A DNA stretch of 64,000 nt from Melolontha melolontha (taxonomy: Eukaryota; Arthropoda; Insecta; Coleoptera; Scarabaeidae): assembly GCA_935421215.2 (NCBI GenBank), contig OW285235.1:220111049-220175048 (forward strand), written 5' to 3'. This document shows positions 1-9,429 of this stretch, piece by piece; position 1 is the stretch's first letter, and each line of letters starts with the position of its first letter. The translations under genes were made by a program, and so were the position numbers. The notes under the pieces are model-generated. The model had not been told where the DNA came from, made no database searches, and worked only from the letters and a program-made list of their open reading frames with translations.

Positions 1-837
1 ACTATATTTCACAAAGTTTTTGGGGATGAAAGAGCTTTGTCCTCGATGCAAGCCGCATATTTTAACAGTCGACGATAAATTTATTCGTATAAACGCTTTT
101 CAAGGGTTTAGACTTATTTAAATTCAATTCTGTGGTAAAAATAACTAATTCAACTAGCGTCCAAGGTAATAATATTAAAAAAATATAGGCAAACAAGAAT
201 ATAAACATTAATACATTACATATAAACGTTTTCCGACAGTATGTAAGAACAGGTAAAGTATAAACTAAAAAAATGATGTTAACTGCTGACGGATAAAAAA
301 AACATGTTTCACATTTTCCATTAGTTCTATTTATAAGTATATTTTTATTGTATAGATATTATATAATATGTCGTATTAAGTACAACTTAATTATCGTTAC
401 TTTGCCTTGACGAAGCACATCAAATGACTAGCGAAATATTGGCTAAAAGTATACAATTAAATATTACATTATTTCCAAAATTTTCAAATCAAATTTCTAA
501 CGGAGACTCCTGATCTTATCAAATCAAATTATATTTGAAATCCCAATTGTGTATCGTATTTGTCCATGTTACAGTTTTATTTACATATATGTTATTAATT
601 TAAGAATAATCACTGGTAAACATGATCATGATATTTGAAATTTATTTACTTCTACCAATTGGGAGAAGGGGAAATTGGCTCTACCACTTAACTTTGTCAC
701 GAACCGCCACTAACTGAACTAGCCTTTCACATTTTTTTATTTAAAATACGAAAAATTATATTGTGTCTTGCTTTATTTACGTATTTTACTTTCAGTTATT
801 GTTTTTTTTTTAAGAATAGTTATTTATGATACAAGTG
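1..837. other. AT-rich stretch without recognisable gene
   Basis: Simple AT-rich sequence with stop codons in all frames. I saw no transposase motif, terminal repeat or RNA fold that I could defend. Confidence 0.6.
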
Positions 838-945
838 TGTGAAGTAAGGCTTTTATGCACGAATTGCGAAGTTTAAAGCACGAGCCGAAGGCGAATGTTA
901 ATCGCAAGGAGTGCATAAAAGCCTTTCACACACGTGTGTCATACA
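838..945. repeat. Nested palindrome beside Crypton-like element 1
   Basis: The outer arms are AAGGCTTTTATGCAC and GTGCATAAAAGCCTTT, flanked by further matching bases (ATGATACAAGTGTGTG against CACGTGTGTCATAC). Between them lies a less regular GC-richer core containing GCACGAGCCGAAGGCGAA. The palindrome sits immediately outside a 16-bp inverted repeat that brackets the recombinase gene, on its 3' side. The same layout occurs at other recombinase copies in the window (29149-29211 and 37173-37266) and in the short elements at 15150-15742 and 45889-46491. I infer it is an element terminus rather than a transcription terminator. Confidence 0.7.
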
Positions 946-2524
946 ATATTTTATCTACGACCTAGTTAAAAAAAAAAATTTATTCAGTCAACTTTTTCAA
1001 ATTGACATTAATTGTCAAATTTGTACAGTTATTAATGTTACTAATTATTACATTTGGAATATTTTCTTTTCTTTCTTGGTGCACTACTACTTCTCTTGTA
1101 ATAGTGTGTGTTTGAGATGTCGATGGCTGAAGTTGTTGATTTCCTATTCCAAAGATTTTTCTCGATGTTTCTTTTTTATTTTCTAGGGAATTTTCAACAT
1201 AACCTTCTGCAACGGTGGAAGATTTCCATCCTCCATGCCGTTTAACTGCAGAAATATTAGCACCCGAGTCTGCTAATAAGGAGGCAGATGAACGTCTGAA
1301 GCTATGTCCTGTATAGCCATCAGGATCAGTTAGATTGAGAAATTTAGCAATTAGAGAGGGTATTTTGCCAAATTGATTAATACCCACGGGCTGTTTAGTA
1401 CACTTATTATTTCTATAGAAGACGAAAAGTCGTTTGTGATCAGTTACTGCTGGACGCAAAGAAGCATATTTTCGATAGATTTGCAAAAAACTTGGAATTT
1501 TATCCTTGTTGTCAACAACAGTAAAAGTTCTAGGTATTTTATTTTTGCATTCCCGGATAGTTATTATTAAAGCTGTTCCTGCATCTTGAATATAATCTGT
1601 TTGAATTTCTGACAACTCTTGTCGACGACATGCTCCTGAAATTCCAAATAGTGCCACAACCAAGAAAGTTATTTTATAAATACACTTCATTAATTAAAAT
1701 TTATAATTCCTTACCTTCATCAATAGAAATTGGTTATCTGGAGCTTCGTAGATAAATTTTTCAATTTCTTGTAAACTGAATATTTTTGATTTTTTCGGTT
1801 TATAATTTTCTGATGTACGTTTTAAAAAGGCAATCAGTTTTGTGTATTTGCTGATATCGATGCTCTTATTTATGTTGAAAGTAGCCTTGAGCATCGAATA
1901 GTGTGACCACAAGGTCGAAGCCTTCGAACTATTGGACTTCTCCGAAAAGTAAGCGATGATGACGTTTTCCGTATAGTTTCATACGTTTTTTCTGCTACAC
2001 CAATCTAAGAAATCCTTGTACGTATTCATATATAACTTTTTAGATTTAACGGGTAACAAGTTTGAAGTTATGTTATTGGCTACATGAGCGATTTCTGGAG
2101 GTGTACCTAATAATTCTTCGTGATCCGTAATAATCTCTGACATTTCTGGTAACAACTTTGAGGTTATGTTGTTTGTGGTTTCAGTAATTTCGGCAAATTC
2201 TTCCTCATAATGATCTCTCTAAATAATCAAAATGTGTGTTTAAATACCATTGAATTCGCAATAAATTAGTTGTTTCTCACCGTTAGGACTGAAAAATTGT
2301 AATTTACAGACTGCACAATAGACAAAATCACTTTTGTTTTGTTTGTTGTCGCTTGGCGTCGTTGTCAACAGAAATCATTTAATAATGATAGTCCCATTTA
2401 ATTTACATTGGGTTTTTACGCATGATTTAATTCATTTACCCACGATTTATTTAATGTAGCTCTTTACACATAAAAACTTAAATTAAATAAATTGTTAATT
2501 ATAGGATGGTCGTAGATAAAATAT
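946..2524 (-). mobile_element. Crypton-like tyrosine recombinase element 1
   Basis: A perfect 16-bp inverted repeat, ATATTTTATCTACGAC at 946-961 and its reverse complement at 2509-2524, brackets a minus-strand tyrosine recombinase gene. Classical Cryptons are described without terminal inverted repeats, so the pair may be sub-terminal, and the true ends may include the palindrome at 838-945. No target duplication was identified. The gene is damaged by a stop codon and a doubtful splice acceptor, so this copy is probably not autonomous. Confidence 0.6.
980..2340 (-). pseudogene. Crypton-like tyrosine recombinase, three-exon relic
   Basis: This would cut and rejoin DNA through a catalytic tyrosine to integrate its element. 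The C-terminal exon shows the family signature: arginine in GACRRQEL, the HxxR box in GHSFRRSSAS, RHGGW, and the probable nucleophile in VAEGYVEN. The upstream exon (2221-1715) carries LLPVKSKKLYMNTYKDFLDW and then LWSHYSMLKATF, typical of the N-terminal half. An intron fits GTGAGA near 2281 to TTTAG at 2222. A second donor GTAAGG lies at 1714, but its expected acceptor near 1660 reads TTCTTG instead of AG. An in-frame TGA at 1979-1981 breaks exon 2. The 5' exon and start codon are uncertain. Catalytic residues are all present, so decay looks moderate. Confidence 0.8.
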
Positions 2525-3639
2525 ATTATTACACTACTTCGCTACTGTTACATCGCCATATATACGAGTACATTTGTAAATAAACTTTGTATTACTAGTT
2601 AATACAAAACATTGTCTCTATATAGAATCGTGTAGGAAAGAATATATAAAATGTCATAAACTCAAGCCACATTTAGTAACATCTCATGCGCGAAGCTTTT
2701 AATAGAAATAAACTACCCTAAAGAAAGAATGCAGTAACGTAATAGGTGTTAGTCGCAAACTCGAGAATGATATGAATAAAGTTTGCTTGCATCCCTGCGC
2801 GAATGGCCTAGATTTCTTAGAAATTCCTGTAGCATCTACGCTATTATGTTGTTCCTGTTGTTCCAGTAAATGCTGTTCTATAATGGTACCGTGAATTCGG
2901 AGATATATTATTTGCATTTAGACGTTTTAATCAAAGTAAAGCTGAAAAACTTTCGCATAAATTTCAAACATATTTATGCATACAGCATTGGTCATTGAAA
3001 AAGATTATATTTTTGTATTATCGCATTGTTACAAAACGATTTCATTAAATACTATATACAACTTTGTAATTAATGGCAATCGAATATCGACTTGAAGACG
3101 AACTGAAATAAAACAAACGGTAATACGATACTTTGATTTAATTAAATTCCGATTAGTTTTCTTTTCTGTAAGTACTGGCATTTCATTAAGTATGCATCGT
3201 TCATTCAAAAAGTTTAGGGGTTGATTTTTGCAAACTAAATAAACATTTTCTACTTTTCTACTTTTTCGGCAAAAAGTGCTCATTGTATTTAGAACAAATG
3301 ATACTTTAATCATTTATTCCATTAACTTATGAAAAGAATGAAACACTTGCATATTATTGTACAGAAGCAACTAATATTAAATATTAGATTTACATTTACT
3401 AACTTATTTAAACAATTTATAAATATTTTTCACTGTCACCCACTGTATTTAAATATCTATTTAAATAACTTAAGTTATTTAAATATCTATACATTTGTTT
3501 ATCATGCTGACAGTTCCGTGTTTTGATTCCTCTCTGGCTGCCCGAGTAGGTTTTCGTTTTCCTTCTCGTTTAGGGCGAATGCCGACAGCTTTACATCTTA
3601 AGACGCACCACGGGCGCATACATAATAATAACTTGTGTT
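2525..3639. other. Intergenic AT-rich stretch
   Basis: No recognisable coding homology. Short reading frames here (for example 2699-2917 and 3029-3313, minus strand) lack any family motif and have simple-sequence composition, so I treat them as chance. Confidence 0.5.
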
Positions 3640-3919
3640 TCCCTGTTTTTGTTGTCTATCTATTTTAGAATACTAAGGCATGATTTATTATTATTCAATT
3701 GGAATGCATCTTTGAATAATTTTATCCATAGCAACTGCAACATAGCAACAATGTATGACATTAATATACTGTCATTTATATTTTATATTCCTTAAAATAG
3801 GCATCATTTGCCGAAACATGTAGGATTGTTTTAAATATATATATTTTGAAGTAAAACCAGACCTTAAATCGCCAACAAATTGAATTTACCATAACTTACA
3901 AAGGTCACGAAATAATTAT

Positions 3920-3935
<16 letters not shown>
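3640..3935 (+). repeat. Penelope-type terminal repeat, left copy
   Basis: This segment reappears inverted at 7894-8155 (shared words include TTGTTGTCTATCTATTTTAG, AAGGCATGATTTATTATTA and GCCGAAACATGTAGG), so the pair brackets the PLE coding region. It contains the motif AGGC, short loop, GCCGAAACATGTAG, which recurs throughout the window next to (TA)n tracts. The motif resembles the stem II plus GAAA part of hammerhead ribozymes described in Penelope-like elements, but the CUGAUGA box is degenerate (CTTAAAATA here). Assignment to a PLE rests on adjacency and on the RT fragment caught between two such units at 58045-58170. Confidence 0.65.

Positions 3936-3954
<19 letters not shown>
3924..3954. 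repeat. (TA)n microsatellite
   Basis: Pure TA dinucleotide run at the junction between the PLE terminal repeat and a SINE piece. Confidence 0.9.
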
Positions 3955-3957
<3 letters not shown>

Positions 3958-4082
3958 TACAACGCAAATCATACGAAATTTTATTTTAAAAATTTACGTA
4001 CACGTTGGGACTTGAACCCAAGTCTACGGTTTTCCAGGCCGTCGCTCTAACCAACTGAGCCACGACAGACGTTGGTTTCAAT
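3952..4082 (-). mobile_element. tRNA-derived SINE, tRNA-like head
   Basis: The minus strand reads like a tRNA: an A-box-like TGGCTCAGTTGGTTAGAGC, an anticodon-arm-like ACGGCCTGGAAAACCGT, and a T arm with the B box GGTTCAAGTCCC closed by TTGGG/CCCAA. The acceptor stem pairs poorly and no CCA-proximal end is clean, so I reject a functional tRNA. Beyond the head comes the tail AAATTTCGTATGATTTGCG, which also follows the truncated head at 4230 and occurs at 58735-58800. RNA polymerase III transcription from the internal boxes is inferred from the family. Confidence 0.7.
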
Positions 4083-4229
4083 TATATTAGAACCGCCTTA
4101 TAAGTCACCGATGTTAATATTCAGATCACATGTTAAATGAACGACTAAGAAATTATCTTTATATATTAATAACTAAAGAAGTAAAAATTAGCAATTTCAA
4201 ACTTTCGAATTTGACATCTCCATATTATC

Positions 4230-4475
4230 ATCGGTGCCTTAGCCTACGGTTCGGCAAACCGTAGACTTGGGTTCAAGTCCCAACGTAGACGTAAATTTTT
4301 AAAATTTCGTATGATTTGCGTTGTAATTTATATACAGCAATGTTTACATTCACATTTACTTCCCAAAATAACATACTAATTTGAAAATATTTAAAATATT
4401 TAATATAAAAGCCGAAAACTCCAAGAATTTATCAAATGATTTATTAAATGAATAGCTAAGAAATTATCTTATTTA
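4230..4475 (+). mobile_element. tRNA-derived SINE, 5'-truncated head plus full tail
   Basis: The 3' half of the tRNA-like head (GTAGACTTGGGTTCAAGTCC) is followed by a tail of about 190 bp ending GCTAAGAAATTATCT. The tail matches 58600-58800 in inverse orientation, where the head is missing. The shared 3' end followed by TA-rich sequence suggests a SINE that ends in, or inserts at, TA repeats. It lies between the PLE terminal repeat and PLE coding sequence, in opposite orientation to the copy at 3952-4082. Confidence 0.65.
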
Positions 4476-4509
4476 TTCTATTGGTCGTATAATCATACTA
4501 AACAAAATT

Positions 4510-5655
4510 CACAGATATACCACTAATAGATTTCCTTGAAGCAATAGAATTAACGCTAACTTGAAAATAAGTCGAACTTTCACATATTTTCACTTTGATA
4601 AGAAATATTATAAACAAATCGAAGGCTTAGCAATGGGAGCACCGATATCGAGTGATAGCTCATTTATACTTGAGTACATTGAAGAAAATGTAATCAAAAA
4701 CCTGAACTTCAAACCAGCATTTTTTAGATATGTCGACGACTGTATAATTGTGCTGCCAGAAAAGGAAATAAACAACGTATAAAATAGTTTCAACAATTTT
4801 CACCCTAACTTAAAATTTACCATTGAAATAGAAGAAAATAACTCTATAAATTTCCTAGACTTAACACTAATAAAAGTAAACAACAACATACCAACAAAAT
4901 GGTACACAAAACCTATTACTTCGGGTCGATACGTTAACTTTTTCTCAAATCAACCTCTATCCCATAAAAGAAATGTAGTAACAGCTTTAGTAGATAGGGC
5001 TATAAACCTCACAAATCCAATTTTCAGACCAACAATACTAAATAAAGTTAAAACTATTTTAACGAAAAACAATTACCCACCACATTTTGAACAAAACATT
5101 ATAAAACACAGACTAAACAATATATATAACAAAACTAAATGTCAAAATACAAATACAACGTCAATTAAACTAACATATATCCCTATATAATTAGATTATC
5201 CGAAAGATTAAACAACATAATCAAACTATTTAATTTTAAATTAGCACACCAAAACGAAAAAAAAACTAAAATTTCTACACACAAAATTAAAATACCCAAC
5301 ATCAAGTCTTAAACAATCACATACAGTATATAATATACCCTCCAAAGACTGTGACAAAGTTTACATAGGCCAAACAAAACAGCAACTTCAAGAAATATTA
5401 AAAGGACACAAATATGCAAAAAATCAAACAACCTTGAAAAAATATCAAGCAACATTTAAACACAATTTTGATTTTGATAATACAAAAATACTAACAAAAC
5501 ATAATAACACGAAAACCAGGGAAATTTTAGAAATGATACACATATTAAAAAATAACAACACAGTTAATGATCGAAACGAAATAGATGACTTTCAAAAGTT
5601 CATTACCCTCTTATCAAATAATACACCCCCTTTACAATTTCCGAACAGATGTTAA
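4510..5655 (+). pseudogene. Penelope-like element: reverse transcriptase and GIY-YIG endonuclease
   Basis: Penelope-like elements copy RNA into DNA with a telomerase-related RT and nick the target with a GIY-YIG endonuclease. Here the RT shows GLAMGAPISS and the catalytic YVDDCI (about 4630-4755), followed by the thumb region INFLDLTLIKVNNN and FFSNQPLSHKRNVV. Downstream, VYNIPSKDCDKVYIGQT marks the GIY-YIG domain (about 5320-5390), and the frame ends at 5655. Stops follow the YVDD exon (4780-4782) and recur around 5190-5330, with frame changes, so this copy is dead. The N-terminal RT part before about 4510 is absent or unrecognisable. The 3' end is described separately. Confidence 0.85.
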
Positions 5656-5909
5656 AAAAAACAAAATAAAATAAGTCAAGAGCAGCATAAAAAAATAATT
5701 CATACAAAAACGCAGTAAAACAAGACCGTTAGATCCACGTACAGAAAGGAGCACAAAATATCTCAGTTGAAACACATATCCCTTTTCCAAAACAACTATT
5801 AAAGAAAAAGGAAAAAAAGCTTGTGAAGTGTATAGTTTAAGATAGTTTAGTTCCTAGGAATGCATTAATTAACGAATAGAACAATTGTTTATATACATGT
5901 ACAAACTTG

Positions 5910-5975
5910 ACAAAGACTAATAATTAATAAAAGTCGAAACGTCTTTTTAATAAATAAATTTGTTTGATTTCAATA
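5910..5975 (+). other. PLE 3' end with hammerhead-like stem II and GAAA box
   Basis: The sequence CTTGACAAAGAC, a loop, then GTCGAAACGTC places a GAC/GTC stem directly before GAAAC. This is the arrangement of hammerhead stem II and the conserved GAAA strand. The upstream box reads CTTGACAAA rather than CUGAUGA, so catalysis is doubtful. It follows the PLE endonuclease by about 250 bp. It shares the CTTGACAAAG...CGAAAC form with the repeats at 43694, 57350, 57585, 57910 and 63215, which ties those repeats to PLE termini. Confidence 0.5.
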
Positions 5976-6026
5976 AAGGTCGCCAAAACCAAAAAAATAT
6001 TGATATTTAGTATATGTATATATATA

Positions 6027-7889
6027 TGTTACCGTGAAAGACCGAAAGTAGTGGTTGTCGACATACACCGGTTAATGTCGACAGGCACCAGATGAATAGG
6101 TGAAAGACCGAACAATTATTAGTTATATTATAAATTCGGTCCTTCACCAGTGTATGTCGACAAACACATATAAGCTTCGGTCAATGTCAGAAACGACAGG
6201 ACATTTATTATAATATAAGTTTATTATTCATATTATTCACGTCACTGCAAACCATTCATTCTGGAATTTCCAGCTATATTTAATTTACCCTTCACAGGTA
6301 TTTGTAATTTCTTGCATCTATTCAAATTCACAATAGGCTTATTAAGAAACCAATATTTAGTTCTTAGTTTTGTTACATTTATTACCGTAGCTCATTACAA
6401 TAGCTCTAGGATTTCCCAAATTCAGAGGGTTGTAAACTGTTTATATATTCTTTTAAATTCAAATTCATAGATAAGTTCCAAATGATCAATCGGTAAAGAC
6501 AGTTTTCGCAGAGACTTATCTAATAGACAACCCGTGGCAGGTGAAACATCATCAACAGGTATTATAATTTGTGCTCGATGGCTACTGCAGTAAATTGTGA
6601 TCAATTTCTTGAAAAGTTAAATACCCTAATAAGAAATAAACGAGAAAACAATTGTTTTTATTTTTCTCAAGAAAGGTACTCTAAAATCGTTTCTGAAGTA
6701 ATTTCTGCCAAAAGTAAGTGCAGTGCCCCTTTGGACTACAGACGTTTAAAACGTTTTAACATTTTAAAAGTTAGTGACGAACAAAAGTTAATTGTGCCAT
6801 TAAAACCAGGAGAAACGAATATCCAGTATTATGTTACAAACGAAGAGTTGTTTAATATACTTTCCGAAACTCACATACGAACAGGCCATGGAGGAAGAAC
6901 ACGAATGCTAAAAGAATTGCAAGTTAAATACAAAAATATTACTTATGAAGTCATGATGCTCTATTTAAATTTATGTCAACAATGTCAAATGAAACACAGT
7001 GCTCCTAAAAAAGGTATTGTTCAAAACCAATGGTGAATTCCGAATTAAACTCTAGATGCCAAGTCGATTTGATAGACTTGCAATCACACAGCGATGGCGA
7101 TTACAAATTTATAATGGTTTACCAAGATCACTTAACCAAGTTTGTCCAGTTACGAGCGTTAAAAACCAAGAGAGCAGAAGAAGACTTTTATAAATTAGCG
7201 AACAAAAATGGCACCTTCAAGCAGCTTTTCACTCGTAATCAATTCGCAATTTGCAAAGAAAAGTTAATTTCCATGGATGAGATTTCAGGTCAAGAAATTT
7301 CGGTAAGAGAAGCAGCTTCTGCTAATTCAAAAAGTGGAGGGCAAGGCTATACACGCTGTAACTGCAAAAAGAAGTGTTCCACGGCTAAATGTAGCTGTAA
7401 AAACAATAGGCTTTTGTGTAATTCGAAGTGTCATGGTAACTTTTATTGTTGCAATAAATAACGTTGCCATACATTTACTTTGTTTTTTTTTAATTTCATT
7501 TCAAGAAATAAAATGCATTTTATTTGTTATATTAATATTATGTTTGTTGTGTTTGTTTTAAGTTCAACAATTTCTTTATGTTCATTTGAAAACTTCTTCG
7601 ATGTTTTAATCAAAATAAATAATAACCTATAGAGTTTTATTTATTTAAGAACAGGTCTAAGGCCTAATATAAGAAGAAGAAGAAGAAGAGTTTTATTTTG
7701 TTTCCTTTTTATAAACAAATTCTTTTAAACATACACCATGAGTCCATGATGAATGTTGACATTCGCCGGTGTAAGTTAGAAATAATGATATTTGATGAAT
7801 ATATTGGACATACGCCAAGTAACTTGGTGAATGTTGACATTCACCGGTATATCTCGACTATCACCGGTTTTCGGACTTTCACGGTAACA
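6027..7889 (+). mobile_element. Ginger-type DNA transposon, internal deletion derivative
   Basis: The terminal inverted repeats begin TGTTACCGTGAAAG and continue with CCGAAA and several CACCGGT- and GTCGACA-like sub-terminal words at both ends. Each side is flanked by TATA (6023-6026 and 7890-7893), a plausible 4-bp target duplication within a TA tract. The element landed between the PLE 3' end and its inverted terminal repeat. Inside is a transposase gene with N-terminal and C-terminal parts but no complete catalytic core. Ginger elements use an integrase-like DDE enzyme, and I call Ginger from that domain type and the TGT termini. Confidence 0.8.
6569..7461 (+). pseudogene. Ginger/KRBA2-like integrase-type transposase, frameshifted and internally deleted
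   Basis: The first frame (6569-7036) ends with an integrase zinc-binding module: THIRTGHGG supplies the histidines and LCQQCQMK the cysteines. A one-base shift near 7022 moves the reading into 7030-7461, which opens with the integrase core CQVDLIDLQSHSDGDYKF and the first catalytic Asp. After LRALKTKRAEE the sequence jumps straight to a Cys-rich C terminus (CNCKKKCSTAKCSCK, CNSKCHG). The rest of the core, with the second Asp and the Glu, is therefore missing. Host genes such as KRBA2 derive from related transposases, but the flanking inverted repeats make this an element, not a host gene. Confidence 0.8.
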
Positions 7890-7893
7890 TATA

Positions 7894-8155
7894 CAGTAAA
7901 TTCAATCAGTTGGCGATTTAAGGTCTGGCTTTACTTTAAAGTATATATATTTAAAACAACCCTACATGTTTCGGCAATGATGCCTTTATCAAGGATATAA
8001 AATATAAATGACAGAATGCAAATGTCATATAATTGAGTTGCTATGGATAAAATTATTCAAAGATACATTCCAATTGAATAATAATAAATCATGCCTTAGT
8101 ATTCCAAAAAATAGATAGACAACAAAAACAGGGAAAAGCAAGACATGATTTATTA
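7894..8155 (-). repeat. Penelope-type terminal repeat, right inverted copy
   Basis: This is the inverted partner of 3640-3935, with the same order of words. Read on the minus strand it holds CTTGATAAAGGCATCATTGCCGAAAC in its central part (shown in two overlapping pieces: CTTGATAAAGGC and GCATCATTGCCGAAAC). It abuts the Ginger target duplication on the left and a long (TA)n on the right. Confidence 0.65.
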
Positions 8156-8157
8156 TT

Positions 8158-8164
8158 ATGTATA

Positions 8165-8228
<64 letters not shown>
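8158..8228. repeat. (TA)n microsatellite
   Basis: Long TA run. The apparent Tyr-Ile repeat reading frames in this area are translations of this run and not genes. Confidence 0.95.
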
Positions 8229-8232
<4 letters not shown>

Positions 8233-8240
8233 TCTGGCAG

Positions 8241-8380
8241 TATAAGTTGGCGAACGGTGGGGATACGCCGCAAACGTATTTAGGAAACTTACCATCCACC
8301 TGTCTGATCAAATTACTGCATAGCGATTGATCTGCAATGATACGCACTCCCTTCGCCCGCCCACCCTTCGCCAACTTATA
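8241..8380. mobile_element. 140-bp MITE
   Basis: The ends TATAAGTTGGCGAACGGTGG and, inverted, TATAAGTTGGCGAAGGGTGG differ at one of 20 bases. No coding capacity. A TA target duplication is possible because both outer ends are TA. The superfamily is not assigned. Confidence 0.65.
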
Positions 8381-8569
8381 ATGCGAGAGTTTTATGTATA
8401 TATATAACAGTTATCGGAACAAATTACAATTCCCAATATAAACAGAGATGAATAACAAAATAAACTTCCTAGATATGACCCTAATAAAAGAAAATAATAA
8501 AATCTACACTACCTGGTATATACCAACGAAATTTGAGCATATCAATACGTTAGGCACCTAATACGTTAC

Positions 8570-8608
8570 AAATGAAACAGACATGCACTATACACGTCTG
8601 TTTCATTT
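8570..8608. repeat. 13-bp perfect hairpin inside PLE relic
   Basis: AAATGAAACAGAC at 8570-8582 is exactly reverse-complemented at 8596-8608 with a 13-base loop. It falls where the PLE protein homology is interrupted. Confidence 0.6.
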
Positions 8609-8822
8609 TTAAGTACCTGGTATGCTGAACCTACCTTCTTAGAAAAACACGTGAATTATCATAGAGTCCAGCCATTTTCAATAAAAAAAAAAAATTATTA
8701 TAAATCTTGTAGATAGAGCTATGAAATTGACCAGCCTTCAATACAGTAAAAACACATTAAATAAAATCAAAAACATTTTATTAGACAGTAATTATTATCC
8801 ATCCACACTATATAATAATATA

Positions 8823-9077
8823 TGATCAAAAAGTCTTTGGATCGCGATAACCATGAAGTATAAAAACCATCTATAGAATTATTTACTTCTGTACTTGGAA
8901 GTACACATAAGTCACAAATAAAATAGATTTTAGGTTATGGTAATTAATTGCATTTTATGTCTATTTTATAACCAGACTTTAAAGTTGTCAAATAAATGTC
9001 AAAACTAATTGAAATAAATAATTTCATAGATATCTCGTAAATTTCACGGCAATAGCGATCCAAAGACTTTTTGATCA
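8823..9077. mobile_element. 255-bp mariner-type MITE
   Basis: The inverted termini start TGATCAAAAAGTCTTTGG and continue ATCGC at both ends. TA flanks each side (8821-8822 and 9078-9079), as expected for Tc1/mariner-mobilised elements. No coding capacity. The PLE homology resumes on the far side, so it inserted after the PLE fragment. Confidence 0.8.
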
Positions 9078-9429
9078 TACGATAGAATAATAATGCAAAG
9101 GGTCCATAAAATGGACAATCACCAATAGTAGATAATGAACAAACACACTGAAAAAATATCTATCAATACCGTACGATCCTCATCTATTTGAAAAATTAAA
9201 CAAATTTTTTATAAACAAAATAGGAGATCATTGGTCACCAAAATTACAACAATTTAAGATTCACCAAAATAAAATTAAAAGCAGATATTTCAACGGAAAT
9301 TGATTGTTGATTTCCAACACAGTAATGCATGAGACAATGAATTTATACATCAATATAAGCAGATCTCATATAATTAAGTTTAAAATGTAAAAATGTAGTA
9401 TTCAAACTGTAAGTACCAAACTGCTATAA

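Larger units (their letters stand above)
8421..9300 (+). pseudogene. Second Penelope-like RT fragment, interrupted by a MITE
   Basis: NNKINFLDMTLIKENNKIY (about 8452-8508) and then LVDRAMKLTSLQYS and NKIKNILLDSNYYPS (to 8815) align with the RT thumb region of the PLE at 4510-5655 (INFLDLTLIKVNNN, LVDRAINLTN). The copy is split by the MITE at 8823-9077 and continues weakly to about 9250 (YDPHLFEKLNKF). Frames shift several times. An unrelated hairpin occupies 8570-8608. Confidence 0.65.

Noticed and set aside
3998..4078. A functional tRNA gene on the minus strand
   Set aside because: D and T arms look real, but the acceptor stem does not pair, the anticodon stem has a mismatch, and the same head occurs truncated and joined to a repeated tail. 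This makes it a SINE.
6569..7036. A host KRBA2-like gene
   Set aside because: Flanking TGTTACCG inverted repeats, a 4-bp duplication and a deleted catalytic core mark it as a Ginger derivative.
8025..8374. Overlapping reading frames rich in Tyr-Ile repeats on both strands
   Set aside because: They are translations of a (TA)n microsatellite. The same applies to frames at 40600-40854 and the end of the frame at 60228-60644.
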